NCBI GenBank assembly: GCA_900696455.1
Contig: CAADGB010000505.1
Span: 1-57,199 of the forward strand
Source of the DNA: an uncultured delta proteobacterium
GTDB taxonomy: Bacteria > Myxococcota_A > Polyangia > Haliangiales > Haliangiaceae
Reading direction: 5' to 3'
DNA: 57,199 nucleotides
The notes beneath the pieces are model-generated. The model made no database searches, was not told where the DNA came from, and was given only the letters and a program-made list of their open reading frames with translations. The translations under genes and the position numbers were made by a program. Of this stretch, positions 42,237-51,078 are shown piece after piece; position 1 is the stretch's first letter, and the number at the start of each line of letters is the position of its first letter.

Positions 42237-45200
42237 ATGACGTTCCGTACTTCCGTCCGCGGGCGCGCCGCGGGCTGGTCTTCGTTCATCTTCTCGCCGG
42301 GCCTCGCGCTGGGCCTCGCGCTCGCCCTCGCCTTCGTCATCGGGGTCGGGGCCGGCTGCGCCTCCAGCCGGCCCGGGACCGGCGACGGCGACGCCGCCGT
42401 CGATCCCATCGACGCCCGAACCGGGGCCGGCTTCGGCGAGCCGTGCGACGAGGACGCCGACTGCGCCACCGCGGTCTGTCACGTCCCGCCCGGGCAGACC
42501 GAGGGCACCTGCTCGCGCGAGTGCATGTTCGACTGCCCCGACGGCTTCGCCTGCCGCACGATCTCGGTCGGCGGCTTCGATCGCCGGATCTGCATCCCGG
42601 CCGAGGACACCTTCTGCGCGACCTGCACCGTCGACGAGGACTGCGGCGACGACAGCGACGCCTGCGTCCAGCTCACCGCCGGGAAGTTCTGCGCCCGCGA
42701 CTGCATGGCCGACGCCACGATCTGCCCGGCCGGCTTCTCGTGCCAGGTGGTGGCCTCGGTCGGCGACACCACCCGCCGCCAGTGCCTGCCCATCAACGGC
42801 CTGTGCTGCATCGACGCCGACGGCGATCGCCGCGGCGTCGGCGGCGGCTGCCTCGCCGCCGACTGCGACGACGACGACCCCGACGTCTACGTCGGCAACG
42901 CCGAGACCTGCGACGGCCGCGACAACGACTGCGCGGGCGGGGTGGACGACAACCCGGTCGACTGCGCCGGCCCCATCTGTCAGCTCGGCCAGCTCGGCTA
43001 CTACCAGCGCGTCGCCGACGTCTGTCCCGGCGCCGCCGGGTGCCAGCAGCAGCCGGCCCAGATGTGCGGGCTCTACACCTGCAGCGACGGCGGCGAGGAC
43101 GGCGACGCCTGCGCCACCGCGTGCGACGGCGAGGACGATCGCAAGTGCGTGCCCAGCGCCCACTGCGACGCGTCGGTGTGCCTGCCCGACCTCGCCAACG
43201 GCCAGGTCTGCGACGAGGCGTCGGACTGCCAGAGCGGCCACTGCCAGAACGGCTTCTGTTGCGCCGACGGCGACTGCTGCAGCGTGGCCATGGACTGCCC
43301 GACCTACGGCACCTTCTCGCCCATCTGCGACACGCCCTCCACCTGCCAGGGCAGCCGCGGCGAGGCGGTGTGCAACGCCAACTTCGAGTGCACCACCCAG
43401 AACGGCGTGCCCGACGACTCGGCCTGCACCCCGAGTGTCGTCGCCAACGAGTGTGGCTGGTGGCGCCCCATCTCGTGCGCCGGCGGCGTCAACCAGACCG
43501 CGCCGGTGTGCCCGACGACCTGCAGCACCCACAACGACTGCGACGCGGGCGGGTGGTGCGACCCGGCGAGCAACACCTGCCGCGAGGATCTCGACGACGG
43601 GCTGGCCTGCGGGACCGACCCCCTGCGCTGCAAGAGCGGGCACTGCCAGAACGGCTTCTGCTGCGCCTCGGGCGACTGCTGCGCCACCGCCGGCAACTGC
43701 CCGGCCGGCTACAGCTCGCCGCCGGTGTGCACCTCGCCCACCGCATGCGACGGCGAGTCCGACGTCGCCACCTGCGTCAACAGCGTCTGCGGCACCGCCT
43801 TCGACGTCGACAACGACTCGGCCTGCACCAGCGGCACCCTGGCCAGCGACTGCGGCACCTACCCGTCGGTGTACTGCTCGGGCGCCGCGACCCAGACCGC
43901 GCCGCCGTGCGCGACCTCGTGCAACGGCGACGCCGGCTGCGACGCCAACGCCTACTGCAACGTCGCCGGCCAGTGCGTGCCCGATCAGCCCGACGGCGGG
44001 GTCTGCACCACCGCCAGCCAGTGCCAGAGCGGGCACTGCCAGAACGGCTTCTGCTGCGCCTCGGGCGACTGCTGCGCCAGCAGCACCGACTGCGACGCCT
44101 ACGATCAGGCCGCGGTGTGCAACACGCCGGGCACCTGCCAGGGCACCCGGGTCGATGGCGTGTGCTCGCCGACCAAGCAGTGCGGCGTGACCACGGTGCA
44201 GGACGACTCGGGGTGCGCCGGCATCGAGGCCAACGCCTGCGGCCCGTACCCGGCCCAGATCTGCACCAGCGCCGTCAACCAGTCGCCGCCGGTGTGCGCC
44301 TCGACCTGCATGAACGACTCGGGTTGCGACGTGTCGGCTCACTGCTCCAACGGCCAGTGCGTGCCGGACCAGGGCCAGGGCGGCGCCTGCACCTTCCAGA
44401 ACGACTGCGCCGCCGGCCTCACCTGCGTCGACGGCGTGTGCTGCAACAGCGCGTGCGGCGGCACCTGCATGGCCTGCGACGTCCCGGGCTCGGTCGGCAC
44501 GTGCACCGCGGTGCCCGCCGGCCAGGACCTCGACAACGAGTGCGGCGGCGTGTCGTGCGTCGGCTACTACCATAGCTGGAGCGGCGACAGTTGCCGGCGC
44601 AAGGCCGACGTCCCGGCCAACGTCGCCTCGTGTAACGGCGCCGGCGCCTGCCGGACCCAGGCCCAGGAGTGCGGCGCGTACACCGGGGTCGGCCCGGTGA
44701 CGACGACCTGCCACGACAACTGCCAGAACCCCAACCTGTCGACCTGCACCGCCACCACCGCCGGCGCCTGCACCAACGTCAACCCCGGCACCCAGACCTG
44801 CGGGGTCGGCGCCTGCACCCGCACGGTCAACCAGTGCGCCAACGGCGCCCCGGTGACGTGCACGCCGGGCTCGCCCACCGCCGAGACCTGCAACGACATC
44901 GACGACAACTGCGACGGCGTCGTCGACAACGGCGTCTTCAGCGATGGGTTCGAGCCCAACGCCGACTGCGCCGCGGCCCGCGCCCTCAACGCGGTCGGCT
45001 CCGACCAGTCGTTCACCTACAGCAGCATGACGATCTACGGGCAGGGCGACTACGACTACTACCGGGTGGCGATGAACGAGACCGACAACAGTTGCGGCTG
45101 CGGCATCCTCTCGACCGACGAGGACTACCAGGTACGGGTGGCGGTCACGCCGCCGGCCGGGGCCGGCTCGTTCGAGGTGTGCATGAACACCAACAGTTGC

Positions 45201-45392
45201 AGCTTCCCGACCGGCTACTGCTTCGTGGTCGAGGAGGGCAACACCCTCAACCTGAGCCAGTGGCTCGACGGCGCCTGCCCGGGCAGCGACAACTACACGC
45301 TCTACCTGCGCATCCGCGGCTACAGCACGCCCGGCTTCGAGTGCCGGCCGTACACGCTGAGCTACACGTTCGACGCCGGCTACTGCCGCTGA
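42237..45392 (+). CDS. Large Cys-rich surface lipoprotein with MopE-like metal-binding motifs
   Basis: The 1051-aa protein. A long signal peptide ends GVGAGC (lipobox Cys41). A short Asp-rich linker is followed by over 100 Cys residues in EGF/dickkopf-like modules. Three near-copies of SGHCQNGFCCASGDCC occur (around 43231, 43636 and 44032), each with a C-rich flank ending about 130 residues later. Two MopE-type putative metal-binding motifs are visible: CDDDDPDVYVGNAETCDGRD and TCNDIDDNCDGVVDNG. The last 150 residues form a non-repetitive domain. AGGGGAG before ATG 42237 fixes the start. It is likely an exposed, calcium- or copper-binding, disulfide-rich protein. Confidence 0.85.
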   Translation: MTFRTSVRGRAAGWSSFIFSPGLALGLALALAFVIGVGAGCASSRPGTGDGDAAVDPIDARTGAGFGEPCDEDADCATAVCHVPPGQTEGTCSRECMFDCPDGFACRTISVGGFDRRICIPAEDTFCATCTVDEDCGDDSDACVQLTAGKFCARDCMADATICPAGFSCQVVASVGDTTRRQCLPINGLCCIDADGDRRGVGGGCLAADCDDDDPDVYVGNAETCDGRDNDCAGGVDDNPVDCAGPICQLGQLGYYQRVADVCPGAAGCQQQPAQMCGLYTCSDGGEDGDACATACDGEDDRKCVPSAHCDASVCLPDLANGQVCDEASDCQSGHCQNGFCCADGDCCSVAMDCPTYGTFSPICDTPSTCQGSRGEAVCNANFECTTQNGVPDDSACTPSVVANECGWWRPISCAGGVNQTAPVCPTTCSTHNDCDAGGWCDPASNTCREDLDDGLACGTDPLRCKSGHCQNGFCCASGDCCATAGNCPAGYSSPPVCTSPTACDGESDVATCVNSVCGTAFDVDNDSACTSGTLASDCGTYPSVYCSGAATQTAPPCATSCNGDAGCDANAYCNVAGQCVPDQPDGGVCTTASQCQSGHCQNGFCCASGDCCASSTDCDAYDQAAVCNTPGTCQGTRVDGVCSPTKQCGVTTVQDDSGCAGIEANACGPYPAQICTSAVNQSPPVCASTCMNDSGCDVSAHCSNGQCVPDQGQGGACTFQNDCAAGLTCVDGVCCNSACGGTCMACDVPGSVGTCTAVPAGQDLDNECGGVSCVGYYHSWSGDSCRRKADVPANVASCNGAGACRTQAQECGAYTGVGPVTTTCHDNCQNPNLSTCTATTAGACTNVNPGTQTCGVGACTRTVNQCANGAPVTCTPGSPTAETCNDIDDNCDGVVDNGVFSDGFEPNADCAAARALNAVGSDQSFTYSSMTIYGQGDYDYYRVAMNETDNSCGCGILSTDEDYQVRVAVTPPAGAGSFEVCMNTNSCSFPTGYCFVVEEGNTLNLSQWLDGACPGSDNYTLYLRIRGYSTPGFECRPYTLSYTFDAGYCR

Positions 45393-45645
45393 GGCGGCGC
45401 GGCGCCGATCCCGCGCGTGGCGGGGCGTCGAGCCGGTCGGGCCGCTGCGCCTCGACGCGCTGCGTGGCGAGCCGAGGCGCCGCCTACTGGAGCTTCCCGG
45501 TGGGGGGAGGGCTCCCTCCAGGCGCCGCGGGGCGCAGGTGCGCATCGCGAATCATCCTCGGTGGATAGGCCTCAGCGCCGACATCTCGCGAGGTTGGAAC
45601 CGTTGTTGCTGTGGGTCTGGCTCGCCACCGATGAGGGAGACCGGA
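45393..45645. other. Intergenic region between two lipoprotein genes
   Basis: This 253-bp gap contains a short perfect hairpin GGAGGG-CT-CCCTCC (45506-45519), a weak terminator candidate, and GGGAGA before the next ATG (45646). No conserved open frame was believed. Confidence 0.3.
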
Positions 45646-47286
45646 ATGCGCCAGCTCACGATCCTCGGACTCGCCACGCTCGCCACGCTCGCCATCGGCT
45701 GCTCGCAGCCCGAGGCGCCGGTCCGGCCGGAGCCGCCGCTGCTCCAGGTGCTGTCGCCCGACCGCGGCACCATGCAGCCCGACCTGGCGACGATCGAGGT
45801 CCGCGGCACCGTGGCGCCGAGCCCCGACAGCGGCGCCGTCATCACCCGGGTCGAGGTCAACGGCACCGCCGCGCGCCTCGACGCGCAGGGCAACTGGAGC
45901 GCCACCGTCACGCTGGCCTCGGGCGCCAACCTCCTCCGCACCACCGCCACCGACGCCCTGGGCCACACGGCCAGCGACACCCGCGGCGTGGTCACCGGCG
46001 ATCTCCGCCCCCTCGACACCGTCATCGAGAACGCGCTGGCGGCCGGGCTCTCGGCGCAGGCGTTCGACAAGCTCGGCGACACCGCCGCGACCCTGGTCGA
46101 GCAGAGCGACCTGGGCGCCTTCGTCGCCCCCTACAACCCGGTCATCGCCAAGGGCCTCACCAACGGCGAGGAGGACTGCCTGTTCGGCAAGGTCAGCGTC
46201 AAGCCCGGCCTCGACGTCGCCGCCGCCTACCTGTCGCTGGTCCCGACCGGCAGCGGCCTCGCCCTCGACGCCGAGCTGGTCGGCCTCGACATCCCGCTCC
46301 ACACCCGCTACGCCGCCGCCTGCATCAACGGCCAGACCGACATCCGGATCACCGCCCAGCGCGCCCGCATCCGCGGCGCCCTGGCCATCACCGTCAAGGC
46401 CGGGCGCTTCGACGTCAAGCTGCTCGACCCGAGCGTCACCTTCACCGGCTTCGACGTGCAGGCCAGCGGCGTCCCCGGCGCCGTGATCGACCTGCTCGAC
46501 CTCGATCAGGAGATCGCGAAGACCCTGGCGTGGGCCGTGGAGCGCTTCCTCGCCCCCATGGTCGACAAGGCGCTGGCCGGCGTCGAGGTCGGCAACCAGG
46601 ACGTCTCGCTCCTGGGCCAGACCCTGCGGGTCGGCGTCACCCCGGCCGGCGTCGCCTTCGACGCGCGCGGCGCCGAGGTCGTGCTCGACGCGGCGCTCAC
46701 GGTGCAGGGCGCGAACGCGCGGTTCGTCTCCACCGAGAACCAGGTGCCGCCGGGGCGCGGCGACGCCGGGGTGGCGCTGGCGGTCGCCGACGACACCCTC
46801 AACCAGCTCCTCGCCGGCTTCTGGGCGCGCGGCGGCTTCGACCGCGTGCTCGAGCAGCACCTCGGCATGTTCGACGCCGTCCGCCTCGACGCCATGCTGC
46901 CGCCGGTGGTCAGCGCCGGCGCCGACGGCGAGCTGCGCCTGGTCCTGCCCGACCTGATGGTCGAGCTGCGGACGCAGGGCCAGATGATGGTGCGGCTGGC
47001 GATGAACGTCGAGGCTCGGCTGAAGGGCGAGCCCGCGGCCAGCACCTACGCCGCCCGCATCACCCTGGAGCTGCCGACGATGAAGGCCGACATCCTCGAG
47101 AACGTCATGGGCATCCCCGACACCGAGCTCGAGAAGCTCTTCCCGGGCGCCATCGCCAGCACGATCGACACCTTCGCGCCGCTGCTCGGCGCCGTGCCCC
47201 TGCCCGCCGTCTACGGCATCGTCGTCAGCGACCTGCGCATGGGCGGCAGCGCCGGCTACGTCACGGTCTCGGCCAGCATCCACTGA
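45646..47286 (+). CDS. Lipoprotein with Ig-like domain and large lipid-binding-like domain
   Basis: The 546-aa protein. The signal peptide ends LATLAIGC (Cys19). Residues about 28-120 form an Ig-like/glucodextranase-B-like domain (VLSPDRGTM, TRVEVNGTAARLDAQGNWSATV, GANLLRTTATDALGH). The remaining 420 residues are two tandem, mutually similar halves with long amphipathic strands and helices (LDTVIENALAAGLSAQAFDKLG; VALAVADDTLNQLLAGFWARGGF; NVEARLKGEP), a layout resembling BPI/TULIP-type lipid-binding folds (inference). It could carry lipids across the periplasm or at the surface. The start ATG has GGGAGA upstream. Confidence 0.75.
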   Translation: MRQLTILGLATLATLAIGCSQPEAPVRPEPPLLQVLSPDRGTMQPDLATIEVRGTVAPSPDSGAVITRVEVNGTAARLDAQGNWSATVTLASGANLLRTTATDALGHTASDTRGVVTGDLRPLDTVIENALAAGLSAQAFDKLGDTAATLVEQSDLGAFVAPYNPVIAKGLTNGEEDCLFGKVSVKPGLDVAAAYLSLVPTGSGLALDAELVGLDIPLHTRYAAACINGQTDIRITAQRARIRGALAITVKAGRFDVKLLDPSVTFTGFDVQASGVPGAVIDLLDLDQEIAKTLAWAVERFLAPMVDKALAGVEVGNQDVSLLGQTLRVGVTPAGVAFDARGAEVVLDAALTVQGANARFVSTENQVPPGRGDAGVALAVADDTLNQLLAGFWARGGFDRVLEQHLGMFDAVRLDAMLPPVVSAGADGELRLVLPDLMVELRTQGQMMVRLAMNVEARLKGEPAASTYAARITLELPTMKADILENVMGIPDTELEKLFPGAIASTIDTFAPLLGAVPLPAVYGIVVSDLRMGGSAGYVTVSASIH

Positions 47287-47322
47287 ATCCACTCGCGCGC
47301 CCGGTCGGTCGGAGCTTGCGCG

Positions 47323-47594
47323 CGGTCGGAGACCGCGGGAAACGAACGGCGAGCCAATCTCTGCGGTCGGCGTGAGCTCTTCACCGACCGCGGTCGGAGA
47401 TTGCGGGCAACGAACGGCGAGCCCATCTCTGCGATCGGCGTGAGCTCCTCGCCGACCGCGGTCGGAGCTTGCGGGCAACGAACGGCGAGCCCATCGCTGC
47501 GGTCGGCGTGAGCTCTTCGCCGACCGCGGTCGGAGCTTGCGGGCAACGAACGGCGAGCCCATCGCTCCGGTCGGCCTGAGCCGCCCGAGCGCCA
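47323..47594. repeat. 68-bp tandem repeat array, four copies
   Basis: Copies begin at 47323, 47391, 47459 and 47527, each exactly 68 bp, with an extra partial copy just upstream (from 47302). Each junction holds the 14-bp palindrome CCGACCGCGGTCGG (47384-47397, 47452-47465, 47520-47533). Copies differ by only a few bases. The reverse complement of one unit is at the left edge of the window. Confidence 0.9.
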
Positions 47595-47618
47595 GCGAGG
47601 GCGTGTCGAAGGCCGACA
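47567..47618. repeat. REP-like element (copy of window bases 1-52)
   Basis: CCTGAGC (47575-47581), stem CGCCC/GGGCG and GTCGAAGG (47605-47612) follow directly on the last tandem unit. The match with bases 1-52 has a single mismatch. Confidence 0.75.
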
Positions 47619-47684
47619 GCCGACAGCCGACACGCCGCGGCCGTCGCGCGCGATGTCAGGCGCTTGCCGGCGCCGGGACGCGAG

Positions 47685-48182
47685 TCAGCGGCCGAGCACG
47701 GCCACCGCGTCGGCCAGCTCGCCCTGGTGCGCGAGCGCGACCTCGAGCGGACCGACGGGCGTGGTGAAGCGCAGGCGCGCCGCGAGCCGGTAGGTGCGAG
47801 CGCCGCGCGCCAGCTCGGTGGCGACCGCCACCGCGTCGCGGGCGTCGATCGCGAGCGAGGTCGTCACCGGGGCCACGCCGCGGGCGGGGATGGTCTGCGA
47901 CAGCTCGACCGAGCCGGTGACCGCGCGGGCCGAGCCGATCGCGAGCTCCCACTCGATGCCGGCCAGCGGCACGCCGAAGCCGTTGGGGTTGCTCACGTCG
48001 AGGCGCAGCTCGCCGGCCACGCCGCTCCAGCCGACCGTCGACACCGCGACGTCGCGCACGTCGGCGGTCGGGCGCTCGATCGAGCGCGTGAAGATCGAGC
48101 AACCCGCGGCGAGGACACAACAGGCGACCAGCGCGGCGAGGGTGGTGGGCGTCGGGCCGGGGCCCGGGGGGATGAGGCGCAT
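47685..48182 (-). CDS. LEA type 2 (WHy-domain) lipoprotein
   Basis: A 165-aa lipoprotein with signal peptide and lipobox VLAAGC (Cys28), then SIFTRSIERPTADVRDVAVSTVGWSG. The domain has the LEA14/WHy pattern: a strand-rich immunoglobulin-like fold with DVSNPNGFGVPLAGIEWELAIGSA, the hallmark NPNxxxxP. The family is linked to desiccation and stress tolerance. ATG 48182 is the start. It is flanked on both sides by repeats. The last residues VAVLGR match the family end. Confidence 0.88.
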   Translation of the reverse strand: MRLIPPGPGPTPTTLAALVACCVLAAGCSIFTRSIERPTADVRDVAVSTVGWSGVAGELRLDVSNPNGFGVPLAGIEWELAIGSARAVTGSVELSQTIPARGVAPVTTSLAIDARDAVAVATELARGARTYRLAARLRFTTPVGPLEVALAHQGELADAVAVLGR

Positions 48183-48281
48183 GGCTCGAGCCACAGCAAG
48201 CCGCGCGCCGCGCGCAAGTCCGCGGACCGCCGTGGCTCGCCGTGAACGCCGCTTGACGGCCGTGGTGGCGGCGCGCCACGC

Positions 48282-48315
48282 CCTGAGCGACGCCCCGAAG
48301 GGGCGGAGTCGAAGG
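48282..48315. repeat. REP-like hairpin element
   Basis: CCTGAGC (48282-48288), perfect stem CGCCCC-GAA-GGGGCG (48291-48305) and GTCGAAGG (48308-48315). It shares the outer CCTGAGC / GTCGAAGG boxes with the elements at 1 and 47567, while the stem differs. Confidence 0.7.
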
Positions 48316-48450
<135 letters not shown>

Positions 48451-48453
48451 GGC

Positions 48454-48600
48454 GTGCGGCGCAGGGGCCCGGTGCTGGCCGACCGCTTCCACCAGGTCAA
48501 GCTGACGACGCCGGCGCAGGTGCGGGCGGCGCTCGGGTACGTGCTGAGCAACTGGCGGCGGCACGGCGAGGACAAGCGGGGGCCGCGCCAGGCCTTCGAC
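48454..48600 (+). pseudogene. Remnant of a Y1/REP-associated tyrosine transposase
   Basis: The plus-strand frame reads RGPVLADRFHQVKLTTPAQV then ALGYVLSNWRRHGEDK, which matches the C-terminal part of IS200-like Y1 (RayT/TnpA_REP) transposases (FADRYH..L.TP.EVR.AL.YVL.N..KHG). The N-terminal HUH and catalytic Tyr region is absent, replaced by satellite DNA, so it is a dead 3' fragment. REP-like elements lie within 200 bp, as expected for this family. Confidence 0.7.
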
Positions 48601-48639
48601 GGTCGAGCGGCCGTTCTCGCCGCGCCCGCGAGATTCTCG

Positions 48640-48667
48640 TTGACCTCGGACGCGATGCGCGTACCTT
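48640..48667 (+). promoter_or_regulatory. Promoter of the RbfA-like gene
   Basis: TTGACC (48640-48645), a 16-bp spacer and TACCTT (48662-48667). It would give a leader of about 190 nt before ATG 48864. Confidence 0.45.
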
Positions 48668-48694
48668 GCACGCACTCCCTCCGGGAGGTGGATC

Positions 48695-48742
48695 GTGGTG
48701 ACCGCCGGCTCGACCCTCGCTGTGACCGTCCGCGCCCGCTAG
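48695..48742 (+). other. Possible leader ORF (15 codons)
   Basis: The strong Shine-Dalgarno GGGAGGTGG (48683-48691) is followed by GTG codons at 48695 and 48698 and a stop TAG at 48740-48742. The short peptide VVTAGSTLAVTVRAR lies in the leader of the RbfA-like gene. It may be a regulatory uORF or chance. Confidence 0.25.
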
Positions 48743-48863
48743 CGTCTGCTGGCCGGGTGCGGTCGCTGGTCATCGAGCGGCCCCGGTGTCTCGCCTGCAG
48801 CGCGCGCCGCGGGTCGTCCCTCCACCTCGTGCCGTGACCGCCTCGGTCACGGACGGAGACGAC

Positions 48864-49196
48864 ATGTCCGCAACATCCCGTGGCCATCGTGGCCACAAGG
48901 ATCGACAGCTCTGCCGTCAGGTCGCCGACGCCGTGGCGTGGTTCCTGGCCGAGACCGACGATCCGTTGCTCGCCCAGCTCCTCGTCGTCCAGGTCGATCC
49001 CGCGCCCACCGCGGCCCGGGTCCTGGTGACGCTGGTGGCGGCGCGCGACGACGTCGACCCGGCCGAGCTCCACGCCCGGCTGCGCGCGGCCGGAGACGAG
49101 CTGCGCGAGGAGGTGACCGCCGAGGTTCACCGCCGTCGCCCGCCCGAGCTGTCGTTCCGCGTCGCCCGCCGGGCCGACTGGTCCGACGTGGTGTGA
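48864..49196 (+). CDS. RbfA-like (ribosome-binding factor A) protein
   Basis: The 110-aa protein. After a short basic start comes a KH-like domain: RQLCRQVADAVAWFLAETDD, PLLAQLLVVQVDPAPTAARVLVTLV, LHARLRAAGDELREEVTAEVHRRRPPELSFRV, matching RbfA, which matures 16S rRNA in the 30S subunit. It lies apart from the usual infB-truB neighbours, so it may be a divergent second copy. GGAGAC before ATG 48864 fixes the start. Upstream is a long leader. Confidence 0.75.
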   Translation: MSATSRGHRGHKDRQLCRQVADAVAWFLAETDDPLLAQLLVVQVDPAPTAARVLVTLVAARDDVDPAELHARLRAAGDELREEVTAEVHRRRPPELSFRVARRADWSDVV

Positions 49197-49302
49197 GGGC
49201 GCGCCGGGCCGACACCCGGCGCGCCGTCGGCGCCGCGCCGGCGCTCGAACTTTGCCGCCGCCCGCCGGGACCGCGCGGGCGCGGTCGCGGTACCACCGGG
49301 GC

Positions 49303-50559
<1,257 letters not shown>

Positions 50560-50614
50560 GCCGATGGGTGGCGGTCGCCGCCCGGGGCCCGGGCCATCGT
50601 GCGATGATGCCGCC

Positions 50615-51073
50615 ATGTGGAAGACGATCCTGGTGCCCCACGACTTCTCGAGCTGCGCCAACCACGCCGCGGCGCTGGCCCGCGACGTCGCCAAGATCCA
50701 CGGCGCGCGGCTGATCCTGCTCCACGTCGCCGAGATCCCGCCCATGCTCGGGCCGTTCGCGTCGGTCGTGCCCGACGAGGGCGGCGCCCCGATCAACGTC
50801 CGCGACTACGCGATGCGCTCGGCGGAGGCCCACCTCGACGATCTCGCCGGGCGCCTGCGCGCCGACGGCATCGAGGTCTCGACGGTGGCCACCACCGGCA
50901 ACACCGCCGGCGAGATCGCGGCCTGCGCCGAGCGCGAGCGGGCCGAGCTGATCGTCATGGGCACCCACGGCCGGACCGGGCTGGCCCACGTCGTCCTCGG
51001 CAGCGTCACCGAGCGGGTGGTCCGCCACAGCGTGGTGCCGGTCCTGACCGTGCGCGTGCCCGACCAGGGCTGA
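50615..51073 (+). CDS. Universal stress protein (UspA family)
   Basis: The 152-aa protein has the Usp fold: MWKTILVPHDFSSCANHAAALARDVA at the N-terminus and the ATP-binding GxxG(9x)GS motif in GTHGRTGLAHVVLGSVTERVV, then HSVVPVLTVRVP. It is probably ATP-binding and cytoplasmic. It follows the antiporter gene by 55 bp on the same strand, so they may be co-expressed. ATG 50615 is preferred; an upstream in-frame start adds 17 Gly/Pro-rich residues. Confidence 0.94.
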   Translation: MWKTILVPHDFSSCANHAAALARDVAKIHGARLILLHVAEIPPMLGPFASVVPDEGGAPINVRDYAMRSAEAHLDDLAGRLRADGIEVSTVATTGNTAGEIAACAERERAELIVMGTHGRTGLAHVVLGSVTERVVRHSVVPVLTVRVPDQG

Positions 51074-51078
51074 CGCGG

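Noticed and set aside
44945-44960. T-loop-like GGGTTCGAGCCC
   Set aside because: It is inside the coding frame of the Cys-rich lipoprotein, and no cloverleaf or acceptor stem surrounds it, so it is not a tRNA.
47323-47594. CRISPR array
   Set aside because: The units are contiguous 68-bp repeats without unique spacers, and no cas genes are present.
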